From an uncultured Neptuniibacter sp. (GTDB lineage: Bacteria; Pseudomonadota; Gammaproteobacteria; Pseudomonadales; Balneatricaceae): a stretch of DNA of 64,000 nucleotides. Of this stretch, positions 41,122-51,274 are shown in pieces. The translations under genes were made by a program, and so were the position numbers. The notes under the pieces were generated by a model. That model made no database searches. It saw nothing but the letters and a program-made list of their open reading frames with translations, and was not told the origin of the DNA. The stretch covers positions 1 through 64,000 of the forward strand of contig NZ_CANMIR010000006.1 in the NCBI RefSeq assembly GCF_947498015.1, read 5' to 3'. Position 1 is the first letter of the stretch; each line of letters starts with the position of its first letter.

Positions 41122-41550
41122 ATGCCTCGCCGCTTTATCCGTCATCCCGCTGAAATCCCTATTCATATCTGTAATGTTGCTCACAAAAATGAGATCGAAA
41201 ATCAGGACGTGAAAACGCGTGATGTCAGTGCGGGTGGTCTATCCTGCGAATCGGCCTGTTTAATGAACCCAGGGGAAGCTGTTGAGGTTGAGATTACGAT
41301 TGAGCCGCCGCCATTCAAAACGATAGGTCATGTGGTCTGGTGTAAGCATGAAGGCTCCCACTACCTGATCGGAATCGGTTTTGCTGATCTGGCAACCGCT
41401 TACGCGGTGAGAATGGTAGAGCAGGTCTGCTACATTGAGCAATACCGGCAGGAGATTTGGCGAAAAGAGGGGAGAGAGCTGACAACCGAGCAGGCTGCTC
41501 TGGAATGGATCTCAGAGCATGCCCATGATTTTCCACAAAACGTGAATTAA
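41122..41550 (+). CDS. PilZ-domain protein
   Basis: A 142-residue cytosolic protein. The RRFIRHP sequence at the N-terminus and DVSAGGLS at about 38-45 form the two-part cyclic di-GMP binding signature (RxxxR and DxSxxG). VVWCKHEGSHYLIGIGF completes the PilZ barrel; a helical tail of about 45 residues follows. It is probably a single-domain c-di-GMP effector, with a GGDEF/EAL protein 1.4 kb away. Confidence 0.88.
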   Translation: MPRRFIRHPAEIPIHICNVAHKNEIENQDVKTRDVSAGGLSCESACLMNPGEAVEVEITIEPPPFKTIGHVVWCKHEGSHYLIGIGFADLATAYAVRMVEQVCYIEQYRQEIWRKEGRELTTEQAALEWISEHAHDFPQNVN

Positions 41551-41588
41551 TCTCCTATTACCAATCCCTTAAGCCAGGAGCATGAGAA

Positions 41589-41954
41589 TCATACCGGTGT
41601 TTTTAATGTCTCCTGATAGGGAGGCCATCCCATTGGTTTACCGCCCAGAAGGTGCAGGTGAATATGGTAGACGGTCTGCCCGCCGTGCTCGTTGCAGTTG
41701 AAAACAGTGCGGTACCCAGTGCTATCAAAGCCTAGCTGTTTGGCGATCTTCCCCGCGACTTGGACCATATGTCCCACTAATGAGGCATCTTCATCAGCAA
41801 TATCATTCAGTGTAGCGATATGTTTACGAGGGATGATCAATGCATGTGTAGGTGCTTGCGGATTTATATCGTTAAACGCAATCACCTGATCATCTTCATA
41901 GATAATCTCCGCAGGAATTTCATTGTTTACAATCTTGCAAAACAGACAATCCAT
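41589..41954 (-). CDS. hinT: HIT-family (HinT-type) purine nucleotide hydrolase
   Basis: A 121-residue protein. The histidine triad HIHLHLLGG lies near residues 97-105, preceded by GGQTVYHIH. The N-terminus CLFCKIVNNEIPAEIIYEDD is typical of HINT phosphoramidases. Length is normal. Physiological role is poorly defined. Confidence 0.93.
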   Translation of the reverse strand: MDCLFCKIVNNEIPAEIIYEDDQVIAFNDINPQAPTHALIIPRKHIATLNDIADEDASLVGHMVQVAGKIAKQLGFDSTGYRTVFNCNEHGGQTVYHIHLHLLGGKPMGWPPYQETLKTPV

Positions 41955-42019
41955 TACACGTCCTCACTTAAACAGGTTTAGCTGAGTATAACGGGAGTTG
42001 AGAGAGGGGAAAACCAACT

Positions 42020-43546
42020 TTATAGCAGCGAGTCAGTTTCCCCTTCGGTGATTATTTCGGGGCAGTGATAACTCTTTGTCACAGTTCCGTCGGGTAAAAC
42101 TGACTCAAGATGGACATCAAATCCCCAGAGGCGGTGGATATGCCGTAACACTTCGCCAGAGGAGTCACCCAGAGGCTGCTGATTGTGCATGAAGTGCCTG
42201 AGGGTAAGGCTGCGATCACCCCGGACATTCACATTATAAACCTGAATATTGGGCTCTCTGTTGCCAAGATTGTACTGTGCGGATAGATCTTCACGTACCT
42301 GACGATAGCCCGATTCATTATGGATAGATGTAACCTCCAGTGTCGGTTTTTCTGCATTATCCATGATGGTGAATAGCTTGAGTTCACGAATCAGTCGGGG
42401 TGAAAGGTACTGTAGGATGAAACTTTCATCTTTGTAGTTTCGCATGGCATGATCCAGCGTTTTTATCCAGTCGGATCCGGCAATATCCGGGAACCACTCC
42501 CTATCCTCCTCGGTTGGGTCCACACAGATCCGCTTGATATCCTGCATCATGTTATACCCCAGTGTATAGGGGTTGATTCCATTGAAATACGGGCTGTCAA
42601 AAGGTGGCTGATAAACCACGCTGGTATGAGAGTGGAGAAATTCGACCATAAATCCGTCTGTCACCAGGCCCTCTTCATGGAGTTGATGCAGTAATGTGTA
42701 GTGCCAGAAACAGGCCCAGCCCTCATTCATTACCTGTGTTTGTTTCTGTGGATAAAAGTATTGTGCAACCTTACGTACAATTCGCACGATCTCCCTCTGC
42801 CAGGGTTCCAGCAGAGGCGCATTCTTCTCTATGAAATAGAGAATGTTTTCCTCTGGATCTCTGGGGAAGCGCTCAATGGAGGGAGCCGCACCCTCCTCTT
42901 TCTTCGGAATTGTATTCCAGAGGTCATTCAAGTGACGCTGTATATACTCCTCGCGGGCCTGTTGTCTCTCTTTCTCTTCATCGGCGGTTAGCGGTTGAGG
43001 GCGTACATAACGGTTTACGCCGTAGCTCATCAGCGCATGACAGGAATCCAATAACTCTTCGACGGCATCAACACCATGGCGCTCCTCACAATGGGTGATG
43101 TAGTTTTTCGCGAAGAGCAGGTAATCGATGATTGCGGAGGCATCCGTCCAGGTTTTGAACAGATAGTTGCCTTTAAAAAATGAGTTATGGCCATAGCATG
43201 CATGCGCGATTACCAGCGCCTGCATCGTCATAGTGTTCTCTTCCATCAGGTAAGCGATACAGGGATCGGAATTGATTACAATCTCGTAGGCAAGTCCCAT
43301 TCGTCCACGTTTGTAGTTCTGATGGGTTTCAACAAACTGTTTACCAAACGACCAGTGGTTGTAATTCAACGGCATTCCGATGGAGGCATATGCGTCCATC
43401 ATCTGTTCCGACGTGATCACCTCTATCTGATTAGGGTAGGTATCCAGGCCAAACTCCTGAGCGATTCGACCAATCTCATGATCATATTCCGCGATCATTT
43501 CAAAGGTCCACTCTGCACCTGTCGAGATAGGTTCGCGTTTCTTCAT
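42020..43546 (-). CDS. SpoVR family protein (YcgB)
   Basis: A 508-residue protein. Conserved landmarks are [47 protein letters not shown] and the C-terminal [11 protein letters not shown]. It resembles E. coli YcgB and, in part, Bacillus SpoVR; biochemical function is unknown. Its ATG overlaps the yeaH stop (ATGA). It ends the prkA-yeaH-spoVR set, which in other gammaproteobacteria is stationary-phase or stress induced. Confidence 0.93.
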   Translation of the reverse strand: MKKREPISTGAEWTFEMIAEYDHEIGRIAQEFGLDTYPNQIEVITSEQMMDAYASIGMPLNYNHWSFGKQFVETHQNYKRGRMGLAYEIVINSDPCIAYLMEENTMTMQALVIAHACYGHNSFFKGNYLFKTWTDASAIIDYLLFAKNYITHCEERHGVDAVEELLDSCHALMSYGVNRYVRPQPLTADEEKERQQAREEYIQRHLNDLWNTIPKKEEGAAPSIERFPRDPEENILYFIEKNAPLLEPWQREIVRIVRKVAQYFYPQKQTQVMNEGWACFWHYTLLHQLHEEGLVTDGFMVEFLHSHTSVVYQPPFDSPYFNGINPYTLGYNMMQDIKRICVDPTEEDREWFPDIAGSDWIKTLDHAMRNYKDESFILQYLSPRLIRELKLFTIMDNAEKPTLEVTSIHNESGYRQVREDLSAQYNLGNREPNIQVYNVNVRGDRSLTLRHFMHNQQPLGDSSGEVLRHIHRLWGFDVHLESVLPDGTVTKSYHCPEIITEGETDSLL

Positions 43547-44829
43547 GCCGCCCCCTCCGATTTTTTCTCAAACAGACTGCGGAAAACGGGGAATATGTCA
43601 GCAGGTTCTCTTATCTGCTGCATCGCAAAGCATTCAGCCCACACCGATTGAAGCTTTTCATATTCCTGCCAGAGGTTCTGGTGGGGACCGGTAGTGATCT
43701 CTACATAGGCAAAATACTGCACTTTATTGAGAATTTTTTCATGAAGAACTTTCGAGCATTTGGAGGAATCACCATCCCAGTTATCACCGTCAGATGCCTG
43801 GGCGATGTAGATATTCCAGTCGGCAGGGGAGTAACGTTTTTCAATAATATCCGAACTCAGATCCAGAGCACTGGAGACTATGGTGCCACCGGTCTCCCTT
43901 GAGTAGAAAAACTCCTGCTCATCGACCTCTTTTGCATGTGTGTGATGCCGAACGAAGACGACTTCAATCTGCTTATAGTTACGCTTCAGGAACAGATAAA
44001 GCAGGATAAAGAAACGTTTAGCCATATCTTTAATGCTTTGGGTCATCGACCCCGAAACATCCATGATGCAAAACATGACCGCTTTGCTGGAGGGGACCGG
44101 TATTTTCACCAGGTTATTGTATTTAATATCAAAATCATCCAGAAAAGGGATACGCTTGAGTCGCTGTTTTAAAAGCTCTATCTCCTCATTGAGCTTATTA
44201 ATCTGCAGGGAGGTCTCCGGATTGGGTAATTGTTGTTTGAGTAGTTCGATCTCTTTGCTTAGCTCTCTGATCTTTTTACGATCTTTCCCGGTAAGAGCGA
44301 TTCGACGTGCATGAGCGGCTTTGAGTGAGCGAACAATATGGATCTTCTCCGGGCTGCCGGCATTAGTGAAACCCGCTCGACGTGTTTCATACTGGGTGGC
44401 ATTTTTAAGTTGTTTTTTTACGAGGTAGGGGAGCTCAAGCCCATCAAACATAAAGTCGAGAAACTCCTCCTGATTGATCTGAAATGTGAATTCATCCTCG
44501 CCCTCACCCTGATTACTGGCTTTGCCTTCACCTGCACCACCACCGCCTCCACCAGGAGGGCGTTGAAACTGATCACCGACGACAAACTCTTTATTGCCTG
44601 GGAATACTTTGGTACGCATCCCGCCTTCGCCATGATGGAAGATTGGCTCAGAGATATCGCGACGGGGGATCGTGACGTTACCGCCCTTATCAATGTCGGT
44701 GATGGAGCGGTTGTTGACCGCATCTTCAACCGCATCTTTGATATGTTTTTTGTAGCGGCGGAGAAAACGTTGTCGGTTTACCGTACTCTTTTTCTTGGAA
44801 TTTAGGCGGCGATCAATGATGTAACTCAT
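43543..44829 (-). CDS. yeaH: YeaH family protein (DUF444, VWA-like)
   Basis: A 428-residue cytosolic protein. The N-terminus [20 protein letters not shown], a glycine-rich run near 95-105 ([13 protein letters not shown]), and the VWA-type metal-site motif [10 protein letters not shown] are characteristic. [11 protein letters not shown] and [11 protein letters not shown] also match E. coli YeaH. Start chosen is the second in-frame ATG (44829), aligning with the family; an earlier one would add 15 unrelated residues. It partners PrkA and SpoVR. Confidence 0.93.
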   Translation of the reverse strand: MSYIIDRRLNSKKKSTVNRQRFLRRYKKHIKDAVEDAVNNRSITDIDKGGNVTIPRRDISEPIFHHGEGGMRTKVFPGNKEFVVGDQFQRPPGGGGGGAGEGKASNQGEGEDEFTFQINQEEFLDFMFDGLELPYLVKKQLKNATQYETRRAGFTNAGSPEKIHIVRSLKAAHARRIALTGKDRKKIRELSKEIELLKQQLPNPETSLQINKLNEEIELLKQRLKRIPFLDDFDIKYNNLVKIPVPSSKAVMFCIMDVSGSMTQSIKDMAKRFFILLYLFLKRNYKQIEVVFVRHHTHAKEVDEQEFFYSRETGGTIVSSALDLSSDIIEKRYSPADWNIYIAQASDGDNWDGDSSKCSKVLHEKILNKVQYFAYVEITTGPHQNLWQEYEKLQSVWAECFAMQQIREPADIFPVFRSLFEKKSEGAA

Positions 44830-44925
44830 ACTTCTATCCCCATAGAAGGCCTGCTCAATTAATATACCTATCAATCGGGCGGGCCTTTGCCCGAGAGTTT
44901 GGCTAACTGCCTATGTGATGGTCCA

Positions 44926-46848
44926 TTATTGTGACTTCCTGACGCGGATATACCATTCCGAGAGCAGGCGAACCTGTTTCTCGGTGTAACCTCGCTTGAT
45001 CATCCGTTTCACGAATTCACCATGTTTGGTTTGCTCATCACTGGAAGCCTTCGCATTGAAGGAGATAACGGGTAACAGATCTTCGGTATTGGAAAACATC
45101 TTCTTCTCGATGACGGTACGCATTTTTTCATACCCCATCCAGGAGGGGTTATTACCGTTATTATTTGCGCGAGCACGAAGGACGAAGTTAACAATCTCGT
45201 GCCGAAAATCTTTAGGATTACTGATGCCGGCTGGTTTTTCTATCTTCTCCAGCTCCTCATTAATCGCCTGCCGATCGAGGATATCCCCGGTTTCAGGGTC
45301 ACGATATTCCTGATCTTGAATCCAGAAATCGGCATAGGTTACATAACGATCAAAAATATTCTGTCCGTACTCTGAGTAGGATTCCAGATAAGCGGTCTGA
45401 ATCTCTTTACCGAGGTACTCAATATATTTAGGTGCAATAAACTCTTTCAGGAATCCCAGATAGCGTTCCTGCTTTTCCTGTTGGAACTGCTGCTGTTCGA
45501 TCTCTTTTTCCAGTACATACATCAGGTGCACAGGGTTTGCTGCAATCTCAGATGGATCAAAGTTGAATACTTTTGAAAGGATTTTGAAGGCAAATCGGGT
45601 GGAGAGACCATCCATCGCTTCGTCGACTCCGGCGGAATCTTTGTATTCCTGCATCGATTTTGCTTTCGGATCCGTATCTTTTAGGTTCTCACCATCATAG
45701 ACCCTCATCTTAGAATACAGGCTTGAATTTTCGGGTTCTTTCATACGAGAGAGAACCGAGAATTGAGCCAGCATATTCAGAGTGTCAGGTGCGCAGGGGG
45801 AGTGACTGAGAGAGCTGTTTTCAAGCAGTTTCTCATAGATATGGATCTCTTCAGTGACACGGCAGCAGTAGGGCACTTTGACAATATAGATACGGTCAAT
45901 AAATGCCTCATTGGTTTTATTGTTTTTGAAGGTTTGCCACTCAGATTCGTTAGAGTGGGCGAGGAGAATACCTTCATAGGGGATTGCGCCCATCCCCTCA
46001 GTACTGTTGTAGTTACCTTCCTGAGTAGCGGTTAAGAGTGGATGGAGGACTTTGATCGGAGCTTTAAACATCTCGACAAATTCCATCATCCCCTGGTTAG
46101 CCCGGCACAGAGCACCCGAGAAACTGTAAGCATCCGGGTCATGCTGTGGATATTCTTCAAGCTTGCGGATATCTACTTTACCGACAAGGCTGGAAATATC
46201 CTGGTTGTTTTCATCACCGGGCTCGGTTTTGGCAATACCAACCTGATCGAGAATAGAGGGGTAGAGTTTGACTACTCTGAATTTGGAGATGTCCCCGCCA
46301 AACTCATGCATACGTTTGGCCGCCCAAGGTGACATGATCCCTTTAATATAGCGGCGTGGGATTCCATACTCCTCCTCCAGTATTGTGCTGTCCTCTTCCG
46401 GATTGAATAATCCCAGAGGAGATTCGAACACAGGAGAGCCCTTAATAGCATAGAAAGGGATGTGTTCCAGGAGGTGTTTTAGACGTTCAGCCAGAGAGGA
46501 TTTACCACCGCCGACCGGGCCTAATAGATAGAGAATCTGTTTTCGTTCTTCCAGCCCTTGTGCTGCGTGTTTGAAGTAGGAGACGATGTTCTCTATGGCA
46601 TCTTCCATGCCATAAAACTCACTAAAGGCTGGGTAGCGTTTGATCAACTTGTTGGAAAAAATGCGGCTTAAGCGTGGATCCCGGGAGGTATCGATCATCT
46701 CCGGTTCGCCGATTGCCTGAAGCATTCGTTCGGCAGCATCGGCATAGACGGAAGGGTCTTGTTTACAGAGTTGCAGAAACTCATCCAAACTAAACTCTTC
46801 CTGCTGTATGGATTCATATCGGGCTTTATAGTGGTCAAATATACTCAT
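44926..46848 (-). CDS. prkA: PrkA family serine protein kinase / AAA protein (YeaG)
   Basis: A 640-residue protein. The N-terminal AAA part has the P-loop GPVGGGKSSL (about 110-119); the C-terminal region resembles protein kinase folds. The start IFDHYKARYESIQQEEF matches YeaG. Start is ATG 46848, with aaggtg seven bases upstream. In E. coli YeaG is a kinase involved in nitrogen and acid stress adaptation and metabolic heterogeneity. It leads the prkA-yeaH-spoVR set; the spacing to yeaH is about 95 bases. Confidence 0.95.
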   Translation of the reverse strand: MSIFDHYKARYESIQQEEFSLDEFLQLCKQDPSVYADAAERMLQAIGEPEMIDTSRDPRLSRIFSNKLIKRYPAFSEFYGMEDAIENIVSYFKHAAQGLEERKQILYLLGPVGGGKSSLAERLKHLLEHIPFYAIKGSPVFESPLGLFNPEEDSTILEEEYGIPRRYIKGIMSPWAAKRMHEFGGDISKFRVVKLYPSILDQVGIAKTEPGDENNQDISSLVGKVDIRKLEEYPQHDPDAYSFSGALCRANQGMMEFVEMFKAPIKVLHPLLTATQEGNYNSTEGMGAIPYEGILLAHSNESEWQTFKNNKTNEAFIDRIYIVKVPYCCRVTEEIHIYEKLLENSSLSHSPCAPDTLNMLAQFSVLSRMKEPENSSLYSKMRVYDGENLKDTDPKAKSMQEYKDSAGVDEAMDGLSTRFAFKILSKVFNFDPSEIAANPVHLMYVLEKEIEQQQFQQEKQERYLGFLKEFIAPKYIEYLGKEIQTAYLESYSEYGQNIFDRYVTYADFWIQDQEYRDPETGDILDRQAINEELEKIEKPAGISNPKDFRHEIVNFVLRARANNNGNNPSWMGYEKMRTVIEKKMFSNTEDLLPVISFNAKASSDEQTKHGEFVKRMIKRGYTEKQVRLLSEWYIRVRKSQ

Positions 46849-47025
46849 ACTAATCACCTTTTTCAGCCAAGCCTTTTATTACGCTTACACATTAATTTGT
46901 CATGCTGTTCTCTAGCTATCTGTTGTTAGTGTAGTCCACATTTTCTAACTCTGATTGTTTGACAGCGATTCTTTCTGGAAGGTTGCAGTAAATTTTAATC
47001 TTATGATTTATAAGGAATTATAGTT

Positions 47026-48141
47026 TTATTCCTGTAGCGCCCTTAGAAGAGCAAGCAAGAAGCGAGCGGCTTCCCCACCGGTCAGAGCCCGATGATCAAA
47101 TGTTAAGGAAAGGGGTAAAATTCTATGGATGCAGAGCTTACCCTTAACGGCCACTGGCTGTTGACGGATAACCCCTGCGCCAATAATGGCGACTTGCGGT
47201 GGAACTACAATCGGGCTGGCGTAACGTCCGGCAATGGTGCCGAAGTTACTCAGCGTTAGGGTAGCCCCTTGTAACTCCTGTGCAGGAATAGTACGAGCTT
47301 TGACATCAGCCCTAAGACGATTCAGGCCATCCCTTATATCTTCTGGAGTACGGTTGCCAATATCCCTGAGCACCGGGACAAAGAGGCCCTGGTCTGTATC
47401 AACCGCAACGCCAAGATCGATATGGGTATGTATTCGCCGGCTCAGAGACTGGCCATCAAACCAGGTGTTGAAAGCGGGTTCAGCTATACAGGCACTGGCG
47501 ATTGCCTGAATCAGTCTGAGCGTGATATCTGAACCCTTTGGCCAGTGCTCTATATCAGCATCCTCTGTAATGGTGACCGGAACCACCTCAGCGTGTGATC
47601 GCGCCATCGCCTGCGCCATATGTTTTCTTACACCGCGAAGAGGCTCTGCTTTACCATGTTTCTTATCCAGGTATGCTGCCTGCTCAACGTCTTTGGGAGT
47701 GATGTTGCCGTTATGACCGCTGCCGCTGAGTTGGCTGAGGTCAATGTTGAGTCGCTTTGCCAGTGCTCGAACGGCGGGTGTTGCTCGAGTCTGTGGTTGT
47801 CCTGATCGACTGCTGGGTGCCGCACCGATAATGAACTCATCCTGATGTGAAAGCTGATTCGCAGCCTGAGGTATCTCACCGACAACGGTGCCACTGTCTG
47901 TTTCATCAGCGCCGGCAAACTCCAATAGTGGCTCGCCGGTGTGGATGGTATCACCTGGTTCTCCAAACAGATGAGCAATCACGCCTGATTGTGGGGAGGG
48001 CACTTCAATAATCGCTTTTGCGGTCTCCACCGAGACGAGTATCTGATCGGTTGTGACTTCATCGCCTTCCTGTATGTGCCACTCCAGAATCTCTGCTTCA
48101 GGCAGGCCTTCTCCCAGATCCGGTAACTTGAAATACTTCAT
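47026..48141 (-). CDS. bkdB: Branched-chain 2-oxoacid dehydrogenase E2 (dihydrolipoamide acyltransferase)
   Basis: The protein has 371 residues. A single lipoyl domain (1-80) carries Lys42 in VETAKAIIEV. A short peripheral subunit-binding domain (about 118-155) contains ATPAVRALAKRLNIDL. The catalytic domain (about 170-371) has the acyltransferase motif SLTFDHRALTGGEAARFL. It transfers the acyl group from lipoamide to CoA. Its ATG overlaps the stop of the E1beta gene. Branched-chain specificity is inferred from the two-subunit E1 and adjacent leucine dehydrogenase. Confidence 0.9.
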   Translation of the reverse strand: MKYFKLPDLGEGLPEAEILEWHIQEGDEVTTDQILVSVETAKAIIEVPSPQSGVIAHLFGEPGDTIHTGEPLLEFAGADETDSGTVVGEIPQAANQLSHQDEFIIGAAPSSRSGQPQTRATPAVRALAKRLNIDLSQLSGSGHNGNITPKDVEQAAYLDKKHGKAEPLRGVRKHMAQAMARSHAEVVPVTITEDADIEHWPKGSDITLRLIQAIASACIAEPAFNTWFDGQSLSRRIHTHIDLGVAVDTDQGLFVPVLRDIGNRTPEDIRDGLNRLRADVKARTIPAQELQGATLTLSNFGTIAGRYASPIVVPPQVAIIGAGVIRQQPVAVKGKLCIHRILPLSLTFDHRALTGGEAARFLLALLRALQE

Positions 48142-49127
48142 ACAAACTCCAGTGTCTGATTGACAGAATCAATGATGTCCTGTGTATTGGGCATGAAATG
48201 GTTTTCCATCCTGAAATAGGGCATAACAGTGTCGTATCCGGCGACCCGAGCGATTGGTGCTTGTAGATCGAGAAGTGACTTTTCCGCGACAGTTGCCGCA
48301 ATCTCAGCACCTAACCCCAGATTTTTTGACGCTTCATGGATGATGACCAAACGCCCTGTTTTACGCACCGAAGCCAGAATGGTTTCGGTATCCAGTGGAC
48401 TGATACTGGCGACATCAATGACTTCACATTGGATACCCTGTTCACTGAGTAATTCCGCTGCGCTGAGTGTTTCTGTGATCATCGCCCCCCAACTGACCAG
48501 CGTAATATCCTTACCTTCACGGAGCGTGAAGCATCTGCCTAATGGAAGTGCTTCGCCATTATCTTCGATCTCTTGATGAACGCTGCGGTAGATACGTTTA
48601 GGTTCAAGGAATATCACTGGATCCGGGTCACGAATGGCTCCCAGCAGTAAACCGTATGCTCGTGTAGGGGAGGAGGGTATGACGACTTTAAGTCCGGGGA
48701 TATGAGCTAGCAGAGCCTCGGTACTCTCTGAATGGTGTTCTGGTGCGTGGATACCTCCGCCAAAAGGTGCTCGTATTACCAGAGGGCAAGAGAGGCGGCC
48801 GCGAGTTCTATTACGCATCCTGGCTGCATGGCAGATAATGTGCTCAAGGGCGGGAAAGATAAACCCCATAAACTGGATCTCAGCGATCGGTTTGAGCCCT
48901 TGTGTAGACATCCCGATGCTGAGCCCTGCAATCATCGACTCAGCTAAGGGGGTGTCCATAACCCGTTTAAGGCCGAATTCATCTCTGAGGTTTGCTGTCG
49001 CTCTGAAAACACCGCCATTTACACCGATATCTTCGCCAAGCAAGACAATATCTTCATCTTTACGCATCTCTGATGCGAGTGCCAGATTGACGGCTTCAAG
49101 AAGGCAAACTGAATGTTTCATGGTCAT
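48138..49127 (-). CDS. Branched-chain 2-oxoacid dehydrogenase E1 beta subunit
   Basis: A 329-residue transketolase-type protein. VNLALASEMRKDEDIVLLGEDIG, MDTPLAESMIAGLSIG, PFGGGIHAPEHHSES and the C-terminal EASKNLGLGAEIAATVAEK regions match E1 beta subunits of 2-oxoacid dehydrogenases. It pairs with the alpha subunit encoded just upstream; ATG and stop codons overlap on both sides, so the three genes are coupled. Confidence 0.92.
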   Translation of the reverse strand: MTMKHSVCLLEAVNLALASEMRKDEDIVLLGEDIGVNGGVFRATANLRDEFGLKRVMDTPLAESMIAGLSIGMSTQGLKPIAEIQFMGFIFPALEHIICHAARMRNRTRGRLSCPLVIRAPFGGGIHAPEHHSESTEALLAHIPGLKVVIPSSPTRAYGLLLGAIRDPDPVIFLEPKRIYRSVHQEIEDNGEALPLGRCFTLREGKDITLVSWGAMITETLSAAELLSEQGIQCEVIDVASISPLDTETILASVRKTGRLVIIHEASKNLGLGAEIAATVAEKSLLDLQAPIARVAGYDTVMPYFRMENHFMPNTQDIIDSVNQTLEFV

Positions 49128-50206
49128 TCTCCCTCCTGGTAGTGGCTACCGCCTTTCATCGCACGGACAATAGCCCAATCCCGCTGCTCGATCAGATGAT
49201 CCGGGAGCTCTGCGTAGAGGTAATCGAACATCGATTCAACAGGTTGAATACCTCGGGTTAGATAATCATCAGCGGCTTGTTGAATCAGTTGATTAATCTC
49301 CTGTAAAAGGGCCTGCTCCTTATTCTCATCCCAGAACTGACTTAGAACCATAAAGTTGCGTAAGCGCTTGATCGGTTCACGCTCCCAGGCTTCTTTCAGT
49401 TCATCGTTTGAGCGGTAACGGGTCGCATCATCTGCCGTCGTATGATCGGACAATCGGTAGCTCACGGCTTCAATCAATGTCGGACCTTTACCTTCATAAG
49501 CCCGTTGCAGGGCGGAATCGACCGCCTCACGCATCGCTATGACATCATTGCCATCAACTTGCATGCCCGGAATACCTGCCGCAACGGCTTTATCTGCAAG
49601 TTGCGTTGCCGCAGTCTGAATCTTTCGTGGTACAGAGATCGCCCACTGGTTGTTGTTAATGATGAATACCACCGGTAGCTGCCAGACCCCGGCGATATTG
49701 AGGGCCTCCATGAAGTCACCTTTAGAGGTGCCGCCATCGCCAATAAGAGTGATGGTGGCGCGTTTTTGATTACGGACCTTCATGGCTGTGGCGACGCCAC
49801 ATGCGTGCAAAGATTGTGTCGCTATCGGGACCGCGTTGGGGAAATCTTTCTGCATTGCTGCAGATGCATTGCCACGCTCATCTCCCCCCCAGTAGAGAAA
49901 GGCTTCATCGATCGGCATACCGCGGATGATCTGGCAGGCGTGGTTACGGTAATATGGAACCAGAACATCTTCAGAACTCATGCTTAAACCAACACTCACA
50001 TCGATCGCTTCTGAGCCCAGCAAGGACGCATAGGTCCCCATCTGCCCGGTTCTTTGCAGGGCGATCGCTTTGGTATCAAACTGCCGCGCAAGCACCATGT
50101 AGTGGTAACAGCGGAGTAACCAGTCAGGAGAGCTGCACCACTGAGGTAGTGTTTGTGTCGGTGTGCCCTCTGGATCTAGATACTGCAAAATATTATGCGT
50201 AGTCAT
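49124..50206 (-). CDS. Branched-chain 2-oxoacid dehydrogenase E1 alpha subunit
   Basis: A 360-residue thiamine-diphosphate enzyme subunit. The TPP motif runs from GDGGTSKGDF to INNNQWAIS. QTAATQLADKAVAAGIPGMQVDGND and RLSDHTTADDATRYR, near the site that is phosphorylated in mitochondrial homologues, support a branched-chain type. It decarboxylates 2-oxoacids made by leucine dehydrogenase. Start chosen is ATG 50206 with agaggag upstream; an upstream in-frame start would add seven residues. Confidence 0.92.
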   Translation of the reverse strand: MTTHNILQYLDPEGTPTQTLPQWCSSPDWLLRCYHYMVLARQFDTKAIALQRTGQMGTYASLLGSEAIDVSVGLSMSSEDVLVPYYRNHACQIIRGMPIDEAFLYWGGDERGNASAAMQKDFPNAVPIATQSLHACGVATAMKVRNQKRATITLIGDGGTSKGDFMEALNIAGVWQLPVVFIINNNQWAISVPRKIQTAATQLADKAVAAGIPGMQVDGNDVIAMREAVDSALQRAYEGKGPTLIEAVSYRLSDHTTADDATRYRSNDELKEAWEREPIKRLRNFMVLSQFWDENKEQALLQEINQLIQQAADDYLTRGIQPVESMFDYLYAELPDHLIEQRDWAIVRAMKGGSHYQEGE

Positions 50207-50230
50207 AACAGGCTCCTCTGGATACACAGA

Positions 50231-51274
50231 TTATGCGGCGGAAGTCATCTTACCGGCAGAGGCGATGATCGACTGTGCTCTCTCATCTGCCAGACGGTGG
50301 ATGGCTGTGCCGGATTGCTCTGCTTCCTTATAGAGGTGTAGGAGAGAATCACCGATTCGGATCACTTTATTTCGAATCATGGCAGCGGGTTGCTTCGCGT
50401 ATTGAAGCGCGACAAAGATAAGGCCTCCTGAATTAATCAGATAGTCAGGCGCATAGAGAATCCCTTTGTCTTTGAGTTGATCGCCGTGATGCTCCTGTGC
50501 AAGCTGGTTGTTAGCTGAACCGGCAATAATTGGGACCTGCAGTTGTGAAATATGCTCATCGTTCAGAATAGCCCCCAGTCCGCAAGGGCAGAAAACTTCT
50601 GCGGGCACGCTATAAATATCATCTGGAGCAACCGCTGAAGCCTGGAAATCTCGCTGGCAGCGTTTGACTGGTTCAGTATTCATATCGGATACAGTGAGAA
50701 TTGCGCCCGCCTGATGCAGTAATCTGGCGACCTCATATCCAACGTGACCAACCCCTTGTATTGTAACGTGAAGCCCGCTCAGTGACTGGAGTCCCAGTTT
50801 GAACTTTACGGAGGCCTTGATCCCTTCAAATACGCCTAATGCCGTGTGGGGAGAAGGATCGCCGATCTCGCTTGTGCAGGTGACCCAGCGGGTCTTCATG
50901 CTGATATTATCCATATCGCTGATCTGAGTGCCGCTATCCATCGCGGTGATATATTCCCCCCCCAGCTCTGTGACAAACTGTCCAAATTGCTGCATCAAAG
51001 CTGCCCGGTCAAAGGGGTGATCTGGGTAGATCAGAACCGATTTTGCGCCGCCGTGGGGAAGTCCTGCCAAAGCTGATTTATAACTCATGCCTCGCGCTAA
51101 TCGCATCGCATCAGTAATAGCATCATTATCATTCTGATAACTGATAAAACGGCAGCCGCCGATGGCTGGTCCGCGTAGGGTTGAGTGAATAGCGATGATC
51201 GCTTTTAATCCGGTAGCGGGATCTGAGCAAAAGTGGAGGCGTTGCGCTCCATTGCTTTCCATCTGTTTAAACAT
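50231..51274 (-). CDS. Leucine dehydrogenase (Glu/Leu/Phe/Val dehydrogenase family)
   Basis: A 347-residue NAD-dependent amino-acid dehydrogenase. The catalytic lysine is expected at 78 (GLPHGGAKSVL); Lys66 lies in RGMSYKSALAG. The Rossmann segment VTIQGVGHVGYEVARLL and ACGLGAIL-type CPCGLGAILND follow. It deaminates leucine, valine or isoleucine to 2-oxoacids, the substrates of the dehydrogenase encoded directly downstream. Start is ATG 51274 with cggagga seven bases before. It is the first gene of the operon. Confidence 0.9.
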   Translation of the reverse strand: MFKQMESNGAQRLHFCSDPATGLKAIIAIHSTLRGPAIGGCRFISYQNDNDAITDAMRLARGMSYKSALAGLPHGGAKSVLIYPDHPFDRAALMQQFGQFVTELGGEYITAMDSGTQISDMDNISMKTRWVTCTSEIGDPSPHTALGVFEGIKASVKFKLGLQSLSGLHVTIQGVGHVGYEVARLLHQAGAILTVSDMNTEPVKRCQRDFQASAVAPDDIYSVPAEVFCPCGLGAILNDEHISQLQVPIIAGSANNQLAQEHHGDQLKDKGILYAPDYLINSGGLIFVALQYAKQPAAMIRNKVIRIGDSLLHLYKEAEQSGTAIHRLADERAQSIIASAGKMTSAA

